The notes below the pieces were generated by a model that searched no databases, had not been told where the DNA came from, and was given only the letters and a program-made list of their open reading frames with translations. A stretch of 64,000 nucleotides of DNA from Salvator merianae (lineage: Eukaryota > Chordata > Lepidosauria > Squamata > Teiidae). Location: NCBI GenBank assembly GCA_003586115.2, contig QVOM02000034.1, positions 109,531,610 through 109,595,609 on the forward strand, written 5' to 3'. Of the stretch, positions 53,090 to 64,000 are shown one piece after another (position 1 is the first letter of the stretch; each line of letters opens with the position of its first letter). Position numbers and translations under genes: made by a program.

Positions 53090-53589
53090 ACGGAAGGTCT
53101 GAAGTGACCCAAAGTGGAGACCAGTTGAGGGTGTTCAGATTTACATACAAAGGTTATCTATTATGCTCAGGGGAACATTTATTGTGTCTGTTGCTGTTAG
53201 ATTAATCAGAACTCTTAAGAACCTGAATTCCTAAAACAGCAACATACAGGGAGTAATGAAGGAGTTCAGAAGCTGGGCATTAGGCCACAATTAATCAAGT
53301 TTATTATGGCCCAAAGACCCAGCTATTGCAGATTACAAATCACAAAGCACTTAGCAAAGTCAAAAGCAGAAAGCAGAACATTAAAAATTACAATTTAAAA
53401 TCTTCCATGCTATTTCTGATTTTAGCTGCCACACTGAGAAATTTGTCAACCAAGAGTTATTCCAGTGTTAACACCCAATAATAAGATTTAAGTACATTCA
53501 TTTCAGCAATCTTGAATACTGTACTAACCTATTTATCAAATGTAAAATGCCCAGCCACAGTATCTGTTTGAGAAAGTTGCACAGAAGAT

Positions 53590-53875
53590 CATAATAACAT
53601 AACAGAAAGCCCATCTAGCCCAGCACCCTGTCTTGCACAGTAGCCCACCATTTGCTTCTGGGCATTCTCAAGCAGAAGATAAGGACCTCACCTGCTCTCA
53701 ACTCCCTGCAAATGGCCTGTAGAGGTATCCTGCCTATCTTTCCAAACAGGAGACAATACTTTTAGTACCTACCATTTTAGTAGCTAACGATATACCTGTC
53801 CTCCATGAACTTGTCCAAACCCTTGTTAAAGTCATCCAGGCTAGTGGCTATCATCGCTCCCACAAATAGTTCTGT
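53590..53875 (-). mobile_element. CR1-type LINE 3' end fragment
   Basis: Reverse complement contains the family tail (gggctagatgggctttctg) and the ORF2 end remnant (aagttcatggaggacaggta). Same family as bases 1-490. Confidence 0.75.
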
Positions 53876-56800
53876 CAGCATCCAGAAGATATCTAAGTTA
53901 ATGTAAAATAGAGACAAGGACAGTCCTATGGACCCTGCAGAAGCTGCCTTAGATCCCTACTAGTATTTCAACATCCCCCAATCAAATGAATGGAATATAT
54001 TCAAGGAGCCTATTTGCAATTAGCCTTGCTGCTGCTATGATAACCAGTTCTAATTTGTTTTACAACACGACAATATCCTCAGGGTTTGCCTTTGAAAGAT
54101 GGACATTAAATCCTAAGCAGTTTAAAGACCTCAGGTAAGTGGCTTAGGCCATATCTAGATGAGAACAGAATGGAAAAGTCTGAGCAGAAGCAGAGCATTC
54201 TGGAATCCCCACACTCAGATATCCCTGAAAGTATGCTTTAACTGCACACCCGTGTGCCAAAACCCTCCCATTCCCTATATCTCTGTGTAGAGACATTGGT
54301 GTAAAAAGACATCACGGTCTCTGGGAATGGCGGTGGTGCTGAGAAGGTAGTAGTGGCAAAGGGAAGCCCCAATTTAAGCAGCATCAATACTGGAGGCGGG
54401 GGGGTCACTGGCAAGCAGGCATGCTGGGAGCTGTCCAGCATCAACCAGCCACGAGGCGATGTGGGCTAAGTGAGTAGTGCTGGAGAAGCCAACTCCCAAC
54501 TATATATCAACTATATCTCAACTGCCTACTGCTGCTCCTTTGCTGTTGGAGTGCACCTGTCCCCTGTCAGAAACCAGATTGAGAGCTAGGTAGCATGGTT
54601 ATTTCATGGTGGGATGGACTCTCTCCCAGCACCGCAGGCCCATTCAGGATGCTTGAGGATGTATCAACCCCGGCCAGTGGCAGTTGCGCAAGGCTTGTGG
54701 GAAAACAAGGAGGCAGCAAGGAGGTACTCCATATCACTGGCTGGGGACAGGCACAAAGCCATCCTGGTACTTCATTAAAGTGAGTTTGGGTATTTCATGC
54801 TTGGTGCTTGTTACAGGCACACTCCCATGCTGCTGCTGCCGCCACCTGGCACTTTGCATCCATGTCTGACTTGTCCAGCAAGTGCCCAGGCTGAAGCAGC
54901 ACTTGGGGAGTGGCAGCAGAGGCAGGGCATCCTGGGCCCTCTTGCGGCCCAAGGGTGAGTAACAAGGTTTTCCACCCCCTCATGTGCCTCCATGCCCCCC
55001 TACACACTTTCACTCTCTGCTCCTGACATACACCCCTTCCACACAATACCCCCACGCCACCTCCTGGCATCTAATTTCTCTTGAGGCACCCAACTGCCCA
55101 CCAAACAACTGAGGAGAATTTCCTTTCCTTTTAAGAGCTACCGCTGAAAGGGGAAAGGAAAACAATTCCCTGAGAAGGCATGGAATTGATTTATTTCTTC
55201 CGCTTCAGCAGCAATTGCTGTTGTAGAGAAAAAGCAAGAGCCAGTGATCGGCTGATCAGGATGAACAACCAGTGGTCTTTTTTCCTCCTCTTCGGCAGCA
55301 AACACTGCTGCTGAAAGGGAATTTTAAAAGGCAATGATCTGCTGTTCAAGCTAAACAGTTGATCTTCCTCTTCCACTTCAGTAGCAGCCACTGCTAAAAG
55401 GGGAAAAGGGGGGGGGGAGAAACTGCAGGGAAAAAACCAGTTATCTCCCTTCTAGCAACAAAGATTGCTGCCAGAAGCAGGGACTTTTGGGGGATCACTA
55501 GGACCCTACCGTAAGGAACAAGAAACTCCAAGCAAGTTTCCCATTGTTCCTATGGCCAGAACACTCGGAGCATTTTAAGACTTTTGGAGTTTTGTTCTGA
55601 TTTGAAACATACGCCATTTTTACAGTGCCTGTTATGCACAAAAGAAGTGAAACTGATCAAGTACACATTTAGCCTTCACTGACACTCCTTCTTATCGTGA
55701 ACAAAAAATGAAAACTATGATAAACGTATGGGTTTCCCTGAGAAAGTTCAAGACAAAGGCAGGATCTGAAGGCAGAGAGAAGCATTTCCGTCCTCTGCAT
55801 TAAGAATATCACAGTGCTATACTTAATCTGGCAGCATTGTAAATTGGATGTCACCCCTGCCTGGCCTGTTGCGATCAAAGCTAGGGATACCCCAAATTTG
55901 ATCATGACACATGAGGAGGGGACTGCCTCCCCCCTAGCAACCCTCACAGCCAGGGTATTCCCAGCCTTGATCAGGATGGGTGGAGGTGGGGGAAGTTCTC
56001 CTCATGCTGTCAAAATCAAATGATACTGACAATGGGGGGTGGGGGGTGAACATAGAGAATGGCCCTATGGGTCATTTCCTCTGTGCGAATACTAGGGGCA
56101 TTTCTGAAGTCCTGTCATAGCAGCAGGTCAACCTGTTTGAAACACCGTGAGGACTCCTCAGACAACTCTGCCTTCACAATGTCACAGCAGCGCCTGAAGC
56201 AACATGGTGGAGGAAGAGAGTGGCATCCGTGCAGACGCCGACCTCTTCTTGTACATCAAATGCAAGATAAGAGGGCAATGTCAAACAGACATTGCATCCC
56301 CATGGCGCACTGAAAGCAGCAGAAAGGAGCCATGCGGATCCTGCCAAAGATCAGAGATGCGAAATAGAGTGGAGCTAGTGTGGGTTCTTTTTTCATCCCT
56401 TTTCTGTATAACAATACTATTAATACAGATTACCGTGGATCCATTAATGTCCGTGGCAAAACCCAGTCAGAGGATTTCTTTTCACACTCAAACTGAATAT
56501 TTATAGTCCATAGTCCCATACAAAAGATTCCTTTTCATTTCACGATGAAAAGAGATGGAACAATTATTGTAAGCACTACATTAACTTGTCCGGACAAAAC
56601 CATGATTGAAACCAAATCAACAGCTTCCACCACGTTTCATCTTTCTCCACGTTCTTCTGAACCAATGACCTACCAGACTGATGTTAGATACAAACAGCCA
56701 AAGTCAACTCAAGGATGACGAAGGGCGCGTCCACACCTATAGCAATGGGTACCCCGAGGAAGCCCCAAGGATGCAGCAGTCAAGCGCTGAGGCACCCACT

Positions 56801-57559
56801 GCTGTGGATCGCTCTGAGAACGGCACTGGAGGGCCTTCAGGTGCCCTCCAGCACGTCCATCATCAGAGCCCTGAAAAATGACTCTGACAGTACCCTCGCT
56901 CTTCAGCCCACTCTCTGCTGCCGTTTGCACAAACAACGGCAGAGACCAGGCTTTATGACACCTGTACCGCACAACAGAAAAGGGTGAGCTGTCAGCTCTG
57001 AAAACAGAGAGGGGTGAGCTGTATGCTGTTTGATTGGCATGTGGCCCACACCAGGGGTTGGAGCAACCCAATATTTAATTTTTAGGAAGCTTGTAACTAG
57101 ATTCCATTCTCAGGAGAAATAACTTCTACTCACCTTGTTTTGATTTTTAAAGATATTTACTATATTGTTTATGCTCTGCACTGTCTTTTATTCCTTCTCC
57201 CCCATCCATATTTTTACTTAGCTGGGAATACCACCTTCCCCCACCCTCTGCCTCTGCAGACAGAGTTAGCAGACTTTGAGCCAGCTGAGCATCTGTGCTT
57301 TTAACAGCTGCATGCACACACAAAGACTGCATCTGCACTGCCTCCAACAATAATGCAGTGCAGATGCACCTGTCCGAAAGGAAGCCAGCTTGAGTAAAGA
57401 AAGTAGTTCCCATGGTTCCCTTTCCAAAGGCACATCCAGCTCATGTTGCTGCAATGAGCCGATTTGAAGCAGTTCCAAAAAATTTCCACACCCCAGTAGT
57501 TTTGGTCCCTCAGTGGGTGCAGCATTCAAACTGCTAAGCATTAAGTAATGCAATCTATA
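53876..57559. other. Flanking sequence, no gene seen
   Basis: GC-richer patches at 54350-55100 and 56720-57060 contain several overlapping short open frames on both strands, none with recognisable similarity. Probably old repeats without clear ends. Confidence 0.45.
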
Positions 57560-57685
57560 GGCACATCCCTTCATTGCATCTTTAGAGGCACCCTTTAGAG
57601 GCATCCTGTCTGTCTCTCCACCCTGGAGGCAGTAGCTAGGCATCCATTCTGGTAGCCACTGATACACCTGACCTCCACCCCTTCA
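57560..57685 (-). mobile_element. CR1-type LINE 3' end fragment, short
   Basis: Reverse complement contains aggtgtatcagtggctacca, ctgcctccagggtggagaga and gggtgcctctaaagatgc, matching the tail region of bases 270-345. Confidence 0.7.
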
Positions 57686-57765
57686 CAAAATAGCAACTTA
57701 TTTTCAGTCTCCTATCCTGTGGCTTGCTGTTATTCCACTCTCAAAAGACCAATAAGAATGTCTCA

Positions 57766-58338
57766 GATCTTTTCTGCAGTTACCTGTCCATGGTCAGAAC
57801 TACCCTGTTTCCCCAAAAATAAGACCTACCCCGAAAATAAGCCCTAGCGTGATTTTTCAGGATTTTTGAGGATGCTCGAAATATAAGCCCTACTCCAAGA
57901 ATAAGCCCTTGTTAATATAATGGGCTTGGGAATGTTGATTTTTTTTTGTAGATTTTTTTTGCATCTTTTGGAGCAAAAATTAATATAAGACCCTGTCTTA
58001 TTTTAGGGGAAACAGGGTAGTGGGTCTGGACCAGACAGACCTGCTGGTTCCAAACATGAAAAGCGCCGTCTCCATGACAACGCTGATCCAGACCGGCCCC
58101 CTCCCCATTCTCAAATCACACATGGAGTTTGAGGCTGAGCTCTGAGCACTCAGAGGGCGAGGAACAAAAGTTCTGAGACTCTGGGGGACACATTTCAGCA
58201 GTAAGCTTTGGCACACCACCTAAAGGTGTCCCCTGCTAGGAGCCTCACAGATCTGTACTAACATGCAGATCAATGAGTTCCCACCAAAAAACTTTGCAGT
58301 AAACTTGTTCTTTATTAACGGTGAGTGCAGAAAGAGCC
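57766..58338. mobile_element. Family B element with nested insertion, 3-bp flanks TCA
   Basis: Left end gatcttttctgcagttacc, right end gagtgcagaaagagcc. TCA flanks both sides (57763-57765, 58339-58341). Interior matches 33519-34046. A TA-flanked MITE lies inside at 57803-58017. Confidence 0.8.
57803..58017. mobile_element. TA-flanked MITE (215 bp) nested in family B
   Basis: Ends CCCTGTTTCCCCAAAAATAA and inverted CCCTGTTTCCCCTAAAATAA are near-perfect inverted repeats (22 of 23 bases). TA on each side (57801-57802, 58018-58019). Fits Tc1/mariner-type duplication. Confidence 0.85.
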
Positions 58339-58341
58339 TCA

Positions 58342-61115
58342 GAAAGGGAAGAGGTGAATGTCAGGTTATCTATGTAGTCTCCAGTGGAGCTGAAACTGTG
58401 AAAATCAAAATGTGTTGCTGTACCCATGGTCTTTCTGCTTACAATCAAGGGTTGTTCACTGATTCCAGTAAGAATGTTAATTTACCTCATTCTGAATTCA
58501 GGCTGTGTCTACACAAGCCAGGAACGTCAGTTGATGACTAGCACAGTTTCTGATTGGTTGCCCAAACAGCAGGTGGTTACGTCCATGGCTGGGCTGCTCT
58601 AATGAGCCATTACCAGGCAGTAACGTAAGAGCCGTCTTTTGCAGGACTCACACTGATTTGGCAGCACTTTCCAGCTGCCAACATGGCAACTAAAAAGCAC
58701 ATTTGCACTAAAAATGGCCGTCAGAGAATGGGGCACAGACACATATGTCAGGATGGGGGTGGGGAGGCAAAAGTGAGTGAGTTTTATGCTGCTTTCACCC
58801 CCTATCCATAATGACAGCACTTGCATGTAGCAACACTTTGAGGGTTAAAACAGCACCGGGCTTCCCATTTCTGTGCTTGACCCTAATTCTGCCCAGATCA
58901 CACCCACACCAGGAAAAAAGATCTGCTAGAGCAAGCAAATAATATTCATTTCAGGTTTGTTTGTTTTTTAATGGAGATGCTATTATCTTTAAGGCTGCTG
59001 TTTTGGAAAATGTATGTTGATCTCTCTATAAAAACTGAAATATGTTATTTGTTCCAGAAGCTGCATGACTCAGCAAAGCTGTCATTGCTTAAAACTGCTA
59101 CTTCTCCCGTAACTCTAACCAACAGATGACAGTAAATGGCTTTCCAAATAACTCTGCAAAACAAACAAGCTTCCCAACATCAGCCGGGGAAGGGAATAAA
59201 TTATTAAGAATGCAAGAGCTCAGTTTATTCGCTTACTGTAGAACGGTCTTCTTTTGGAAATGCATGTGCACTGGGTGACCTATTTCAAAGTCTATTGGTG
59301 AAGAAAAGGCACCTCAAGGAGAGATGAAATACACAGTGAACTTCTTGTCATTTAATATAGGTGCTGCTAATTGCTTGCATTTAGATTGCATGAAACAGGA
59401 CTCTACCTTATGAATGACCAGGCCAAAACCCAGGCCATTGGTCATGGGTGGCAACTCCTCGAGGGCTCCCAAAAAAACATGCATTTTTACTTCTTGTCTA
59501 GCACTCTGAGCACAGGATAGCTGTCAAGATCCTGCTGGCTGTGATACATGATTAATTAGTTATGTTCAGCTTGGTAAGTTGAATCTTATGCCAAGCCTAC
59601 TATAAAGAGATGCTTTGTTTGCAAGATACATGCTTATTGATTTTTGAATCCAGATTTTACATCATGCTGCCAAAGTATCCTGCAAGAATTCAAGACCCTG
59701 ATTCAAAGAACCTCAAAGACTGCAGATGACCTAAGCCAAGCCCTGCTGCTCAAAAGCTGTTCACAAAAATCCATCCGCATCTTGTCGATTAATGTTTCAG
59801 ATTAATTTCCACATGTCATGCCTACAATACAGGCAGCATTCAGATGGGCAACTGAAGGAGCAGGATCCAGGACAGGCAATGCAGGAGAAAGGGCAGTGGG
59901 CAAATGTCATTCCCTCTAACAAGGGCCCCGATCCCATGAGTGAAATTCTGTCTGCAGCAGCAATACTTCTGCCCGTGCCCACTTCAGTGGAACAAAAAGG
60001 TAGCCAGACGTCAGCCATTTTTTACCATCCATAGAAAAGGTCTGGGTAGAAATTGTGCACTGTGAGTAACTCCTTTCCCTCTGTGCATCCACATGAGAAG
60101 AGGAGGGAGCAACTCATTCTCCTTGACCACCCCAAGAATAGCTTTTTAGGGCTTATGCTTAGGTTGTTCTGGGGCTAGCTGCCAAGACTCAGTGGCTGAC
60201 TGGTGGAGGAAAACATCACGCCCTGGAACACTCCCTGCGGCACACCATGTGCCCATATGGATAGTGCTGCAGTCACCCCTCATATAACATGGCCTTTTGT
60301 TAACACAGATGTATGTGTTTGGTTAAATTTGTATTCTCTTGTCTAACGTTGTTTTTTTACAGTGTAGTTTGCTCTCACATGGCCAGTAAAATACAATTTC
60401 TTTCACTTAACCCAGTCACAGAAACTTACAATAATGCCATCTGGTCTTTGAGGCACAGGTGGACTGGCTTTCCCCAGTGTGGTACCACTGACTGACATTG
60501 GTAGACTGGGCCTCTGTGGTTCCCTTAACCCTTTTTCCCCCAAAGTTGGAGATTATTTGCATAGTTGTTATTTGCATAACACAATTTTGTACTACAGAGT
60601 GGTTTGTGGGAACCAAGATAGTATTTAGTTAAGAGAAAATATAGCCCTTGCCAATCCTCAATGTATTTCTTTGTGGATTATTTGGCAGTGAGTCTTAAGA
60701 ATCCATCTTTCAATATTAAAAAAAAAAATATTAAAGAAGACTTTCTCAGCCTTTCTTTTGCAGAATTTTTAGGAAGTTGTGGTCACATGAGAATCAACAA
60801 TATTTCACTGCCTACTAAAGAAAACCTATCTTTTTTCTGTTCCCATTTCCTTCTGTGATGCATATTATTATTATTGCTTCTTCTTCATCCTCTCTTATAT
60901 TATTATTATTATTAAATTTCTATACCATCCTGGTTTCCAAATAAAACACTAAAAACACTAAATTATAAGAAACAAAATTACAATTTTGTTTTATTTGTTT
61001 GTTGCAAATCACCTTGGCTAACTTATTGAAAAGGTGGTATATAAATTCAGATGCAACTCTCGCTGGCAATAGAAAATGTCCAGCAAACTAATTTGTCCAT
61101 AATGTACACACCTAT
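58342..61115. other. Flanking sequence, no gene seen
   Basis: ATT-type repeats and a short LINE-tail-like piece (aaggtggtatataaattcag) occur at 60864-61050. No exon found. Confidence 0.5.
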
Positions 61116-61548
61116 GGGTGCTTCAGCAAGAGGAAACTATAGGATCTTCTTTAGATTCTGCAGTTTCCTCTCACCACCACTGCCGGACAGAAGGAAGCAA
61201 TCTTGAGACAATCTTGGGCTCTTATCTCATCTGCCAGCTCTTTGCATTATCATGGCTATTCAAAAATACCTGGATGTTAGCAAGTACCCACCCACTTCCC
61301 TTTGTTTTTTCTCCCTGCACTTGGCATCCAAGTATTTCTGAACAGCAATGATAACACAAAGAGCTTGCAGACAAGGTAAGAGTCTGGGATTGGAATTGAT
61401 ATTACGAGAAATCCAACAACATTGCTGAATTTCCTGTAATAGCAATATTACAGATTTTCTAACTCGGGACTATATTGAGAATGCCACGTGTGGCATTCCC
61501 AGTACAGTCCCAGGAGAATTGCAAGTTTTACCCAATCTAGATGCACCC
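61116..61548. mobile_element. Family E inverted-repeat element, copy 4, 3-bp flanks TAT
   Basis: Left end gggtgcttcagcaagagg and inverted right end gggtgcatctagattggg. TAT on both sides (61113-61115, 61549-61551). Orientation opposite to the copy at 38507; it shares cctgtaatagcaatatta and cccagtacagtcccagg. Confidence 0.8.
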
Positions 61549-62617
61549 TATGTCTTTGAAAATCTTCTCCTACTTCACTGATTTAAAAAATCTCCATAAT
61601 TTTAACTTTTCTAATTTTTAACATTTCAAAGATTTTCATGTACAAGATTGCCCACTTAAAATCCAAGACTTAAAATCCCTCCAGAAATCTTGGTACCATT
61701 TATGGTAGGGGTTAGATGCTAGTGAACCAAGTAAAAGTCTGGCCCAAGAGCAAACACATTTAGCCCATTATCATTTTTATGAAGCATCAGTTGAGTAAGA
61801 TCGGAACAAGAAGACAATGCTTAAATTCATTCCAGATCTTGATTGGGGGGGGGGGGGGGAAGAGTTCTGCTCATTCCTTCATTTCCATTTAATTTCACAG
61901 ATAATGAACTCACAGTTCAGGATGCTGAAAAAGTTTTCCATTGGGAAGTAGCTTACTCCATGAGTCTGATCTTGCCTATCCTGCTGTTAGGCTGATGGAC
62001 AAAAAGTTAAAAGGCCAGATGGAAGAAAATGGAAAAGGAGAAGGAGCAGGACTTGTTCAAAGCACAAATAAATCTGTCCCCAAAGATTAATCCCATTCTG
62101 ATCAGCAATGAGGGCATGGAAACCAACACCCAACATCTACTACCTAAGAACAGCATCTTTGCCCAAAGGCACCACATACAGGTGTCCACTGAGAGGAAGT
62201 ATTTTGTCATGGGCCTCTTATTGAGTCATCATCTCACCTAAACCATTGCTGAGTGCATCTGTCCCCTTCCCAGTGCATGCTAGCTAGAGTACATGGAACC
62301 ACTGCCTTCTGAAATCCAATTCCAGTTAGAACTAATAGAGTTCTGTGTTCAACCAGCATTGACAGATCCCCCACAATCCTTGCTTCCTGAACTTAATCAG
62401 CGACCCTTGGCTGCCCTTTCACCTGGTGAGTGGCAAAATATTCCACCCCTTTCTGTTCACAGATGCATTAGAACAGAATAATTTGTTTGGGCTCCCTCCC
62501 CAGATTCACTTCTTTAAAGATCAACTGAATCCTTCCCAGAGAAATCTCAGGAGGAACCTGTGGACTTAAGCAACGGAGGGGGATCCAGTTTTCTCAGCCT
62601 AGCAATTAGCAACAGGG
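61549..62617. other. Flanking sequence with a 15-base G run
   Basis: Homopolymer G at 61845-61859. No gene or bounded repeat seen. Confidence 0.6.
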
Positions 62618-62851
62618 AATCTCATCTGTAGTAGTTTTGGGACTGTTGTGCCGTGTTCCATAGTTCTTATGAGCAGCTAAGCTTTCGGACGTAGCTATGA
62701 TGTCCATCTTCAGAGAATTCAACTTCTGGAAGAGTCAAAACAGCTGATGGTGTGTTGGATCTTGTCTTTCGTAGTTATGTCCAAAAGCTTACGTTCTCAG
62801 AAGAACTATAGAACATGGCACAACAGCCCAAAAACTACTACAAATGAGATT
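62618..62851. mobile_element. Long palindromic element (arms about 79 bp)
   Basis: Left arm 62618-62696 (aatctcatctgtagtagttt ... gttgtgccgtgttccatag ... aagctttcggacgtagc) is an imperfect inverted copy of right arm 62773-62851 (tgtccaaaagcttacg ... ctatagaacatggcacaac ... aaactactacaaatgagatt). About 76 bases separate the arms. A fold-back MITE of unknown superfamily. Confidence 0.75.
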
Positions 62852-64000
62852 GAACCAGCCGGGAAAGCCTACATTCTACTATAGCAACAGGGAACTTCCC
62901 TGGCTTCCATAAAACAGATACTTGAGACCCATACAAAGAGGACAAAACAAAGTGCCCTCTACATGGATCCTGAAGGCCCCATGATATGAGAGAGAGAGAA
63001 AAAAAACTGGAGACCTTTTCGCTGCTCAATAATACTTAGCCAAAACTTAGGCTGCATTACCACAATGGGAGAAAAAGGTGCCTGATGGGCCAGAACAGAG
63101 ACTAGGGCTCACAGGGTGGCAGTATAAGGAGGAGCTCTGGTTGGAAGCCCCCTTGAGATCTCTTCAAACCACATCTTGCCCTGTTGCAAACCAAAATGCA
63201 TTTGGACAGGATCAAGGGGCCTTCCAACCTGAGCTACACCCTATCCCCACTGCCCCAGTGGAAGCAGTGCATGGGCTGCCCCTGACACAAGCAAGAACCA
63301 GATCAAAGGGACAGTAAATCCAAGAGACTTGCTTCCAATATCTTCAAATGAGATGAAAAGTCACCAGAGGAATGCAAAATATCAGCTCCCAGGAAAACAA
63401 GATCCTTTTACGTTCCACTATTAAAGATGATGGCACCCTTAGAAAAAGAAATGTGGCACCATGGGTTTTACCCGCAGACAGCCATTAGAGCACCTTCCAT
63501 TTGTGACCCCCATGTTGACCAGAGCTGAAAGGAACTGTTGTCTGATGTATCTGGAGGTACCAGGTTCCAAAAGCCTGTAGAATGCTTCAGGGTTGTATAT
63601 TGCTTTTTCGTATGTATGCATCGCGAGTGAGAGCATATCAGAATGTTTGACAAGACTTTCCCCACTGTTACCGAAGATTTCATTTTCTTATTCACTGACA
63701 AAAGTGCATAAAATCAGTTCTTCTCCTAATCTTCCTTATTTAGGTTATTATACTTCTAATAAGAATAGAAGCTGCTGCTTAGGATTAATAGCAAAGGCCG
63801 CATGAGGACAAGTGGAAGAGTTTTGTGATTTGCCTTTTCTTCTCACAGGGTGTTTATACCTGATTGTGCTTCTGAAAAATCATCATAACAACAGCAGCAA
63901 AAAAAAAAGCCACGGGAAGCAAACTGACTAGAAGAGAAGAATGGTACAAAACAGGTAAAGTGATAGTGTGATCCACACCATTACTGTATCCAATAACTAA
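62852..64000. other. Right edge, no gene seen
   Basis: No exon or bounded repeat recognised. The TECR-like first exon was looked for here on the - strand and not found. Confidence 0.5.

Overview
The window reads as nuclear DNA of a vertebrate, most likely a squamate reptile. It has widely spaced, intron-split coding sequence in long AT-rich introns, CR1-type and L2-type LINE pieces, tRNA-derived SINEs, long microsatellites and a dense population of small inverted-repeat DNA elements. One 182-base run of N (30750-30931) marks an assembly gap. There are no prokaryotic features.

Two protein-coding genes converge tail to tail. On the + strand, from the left edge to 21265, lie the last eleven recognisable coding exons of an ABCA-subfamily transporter. 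By sequence, exon sizes and phases it is ABCA4, the photoreceptor N-retinylidene-phosphatidylethanolamine flippase. These exons carry the end of the second membrane domain and a complete second nucleotide-binding domain; the gene's 5' part lies left of the window. On the - strand, from 48067 down to 24357, lie twelve coding exons of a trans-2,3-enoyl-CoA reductase (TECR-family) gene. Their phases join perfectly and give 303 codons plus a stop; only a first exon of about five codons is missing. The roughly 3.1 kb between the two stop codons holds no gene.

The rest is intron or flank filled with mobile DNA. The largest piece is an L2-clade LINE fragment with an uninterrupted 581-codon reverse-transcriptase frame (48647-50392), upstream of TECR exon 2 on the opposite strand. 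A 1.0-1.2 kb non-autonomous DNA transposon is present three times (2944-4119, 25553-26558, 40705-41932). Its ends are inverted repeats, and it carries a CCAAT/CRE-type/GC-box cluster. Several shorter inverted-repeat families (named B to I here) have GGC- or GGG-type ends. In several copies they sit between matching 3-bp direct repeats (TAT, TCA, TAG), suggesting one mobilising transposase type. A hAT-like element with near-identical 8-bp flanks, TA-flanked mariner-like elements, a candidate solo LTR and nested insertions complete the picture.

The most notable points are the ABCA4-TECR-like pairing, which is not the human gene order; a SINE whose TTC tail forms the polypyrimidine tract of TECR-like exon 5; the promoter-like module carried by the three-copy transposon; and the intact L2 reading frame. 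All family assignments come from reading the sequence; no database search was run.
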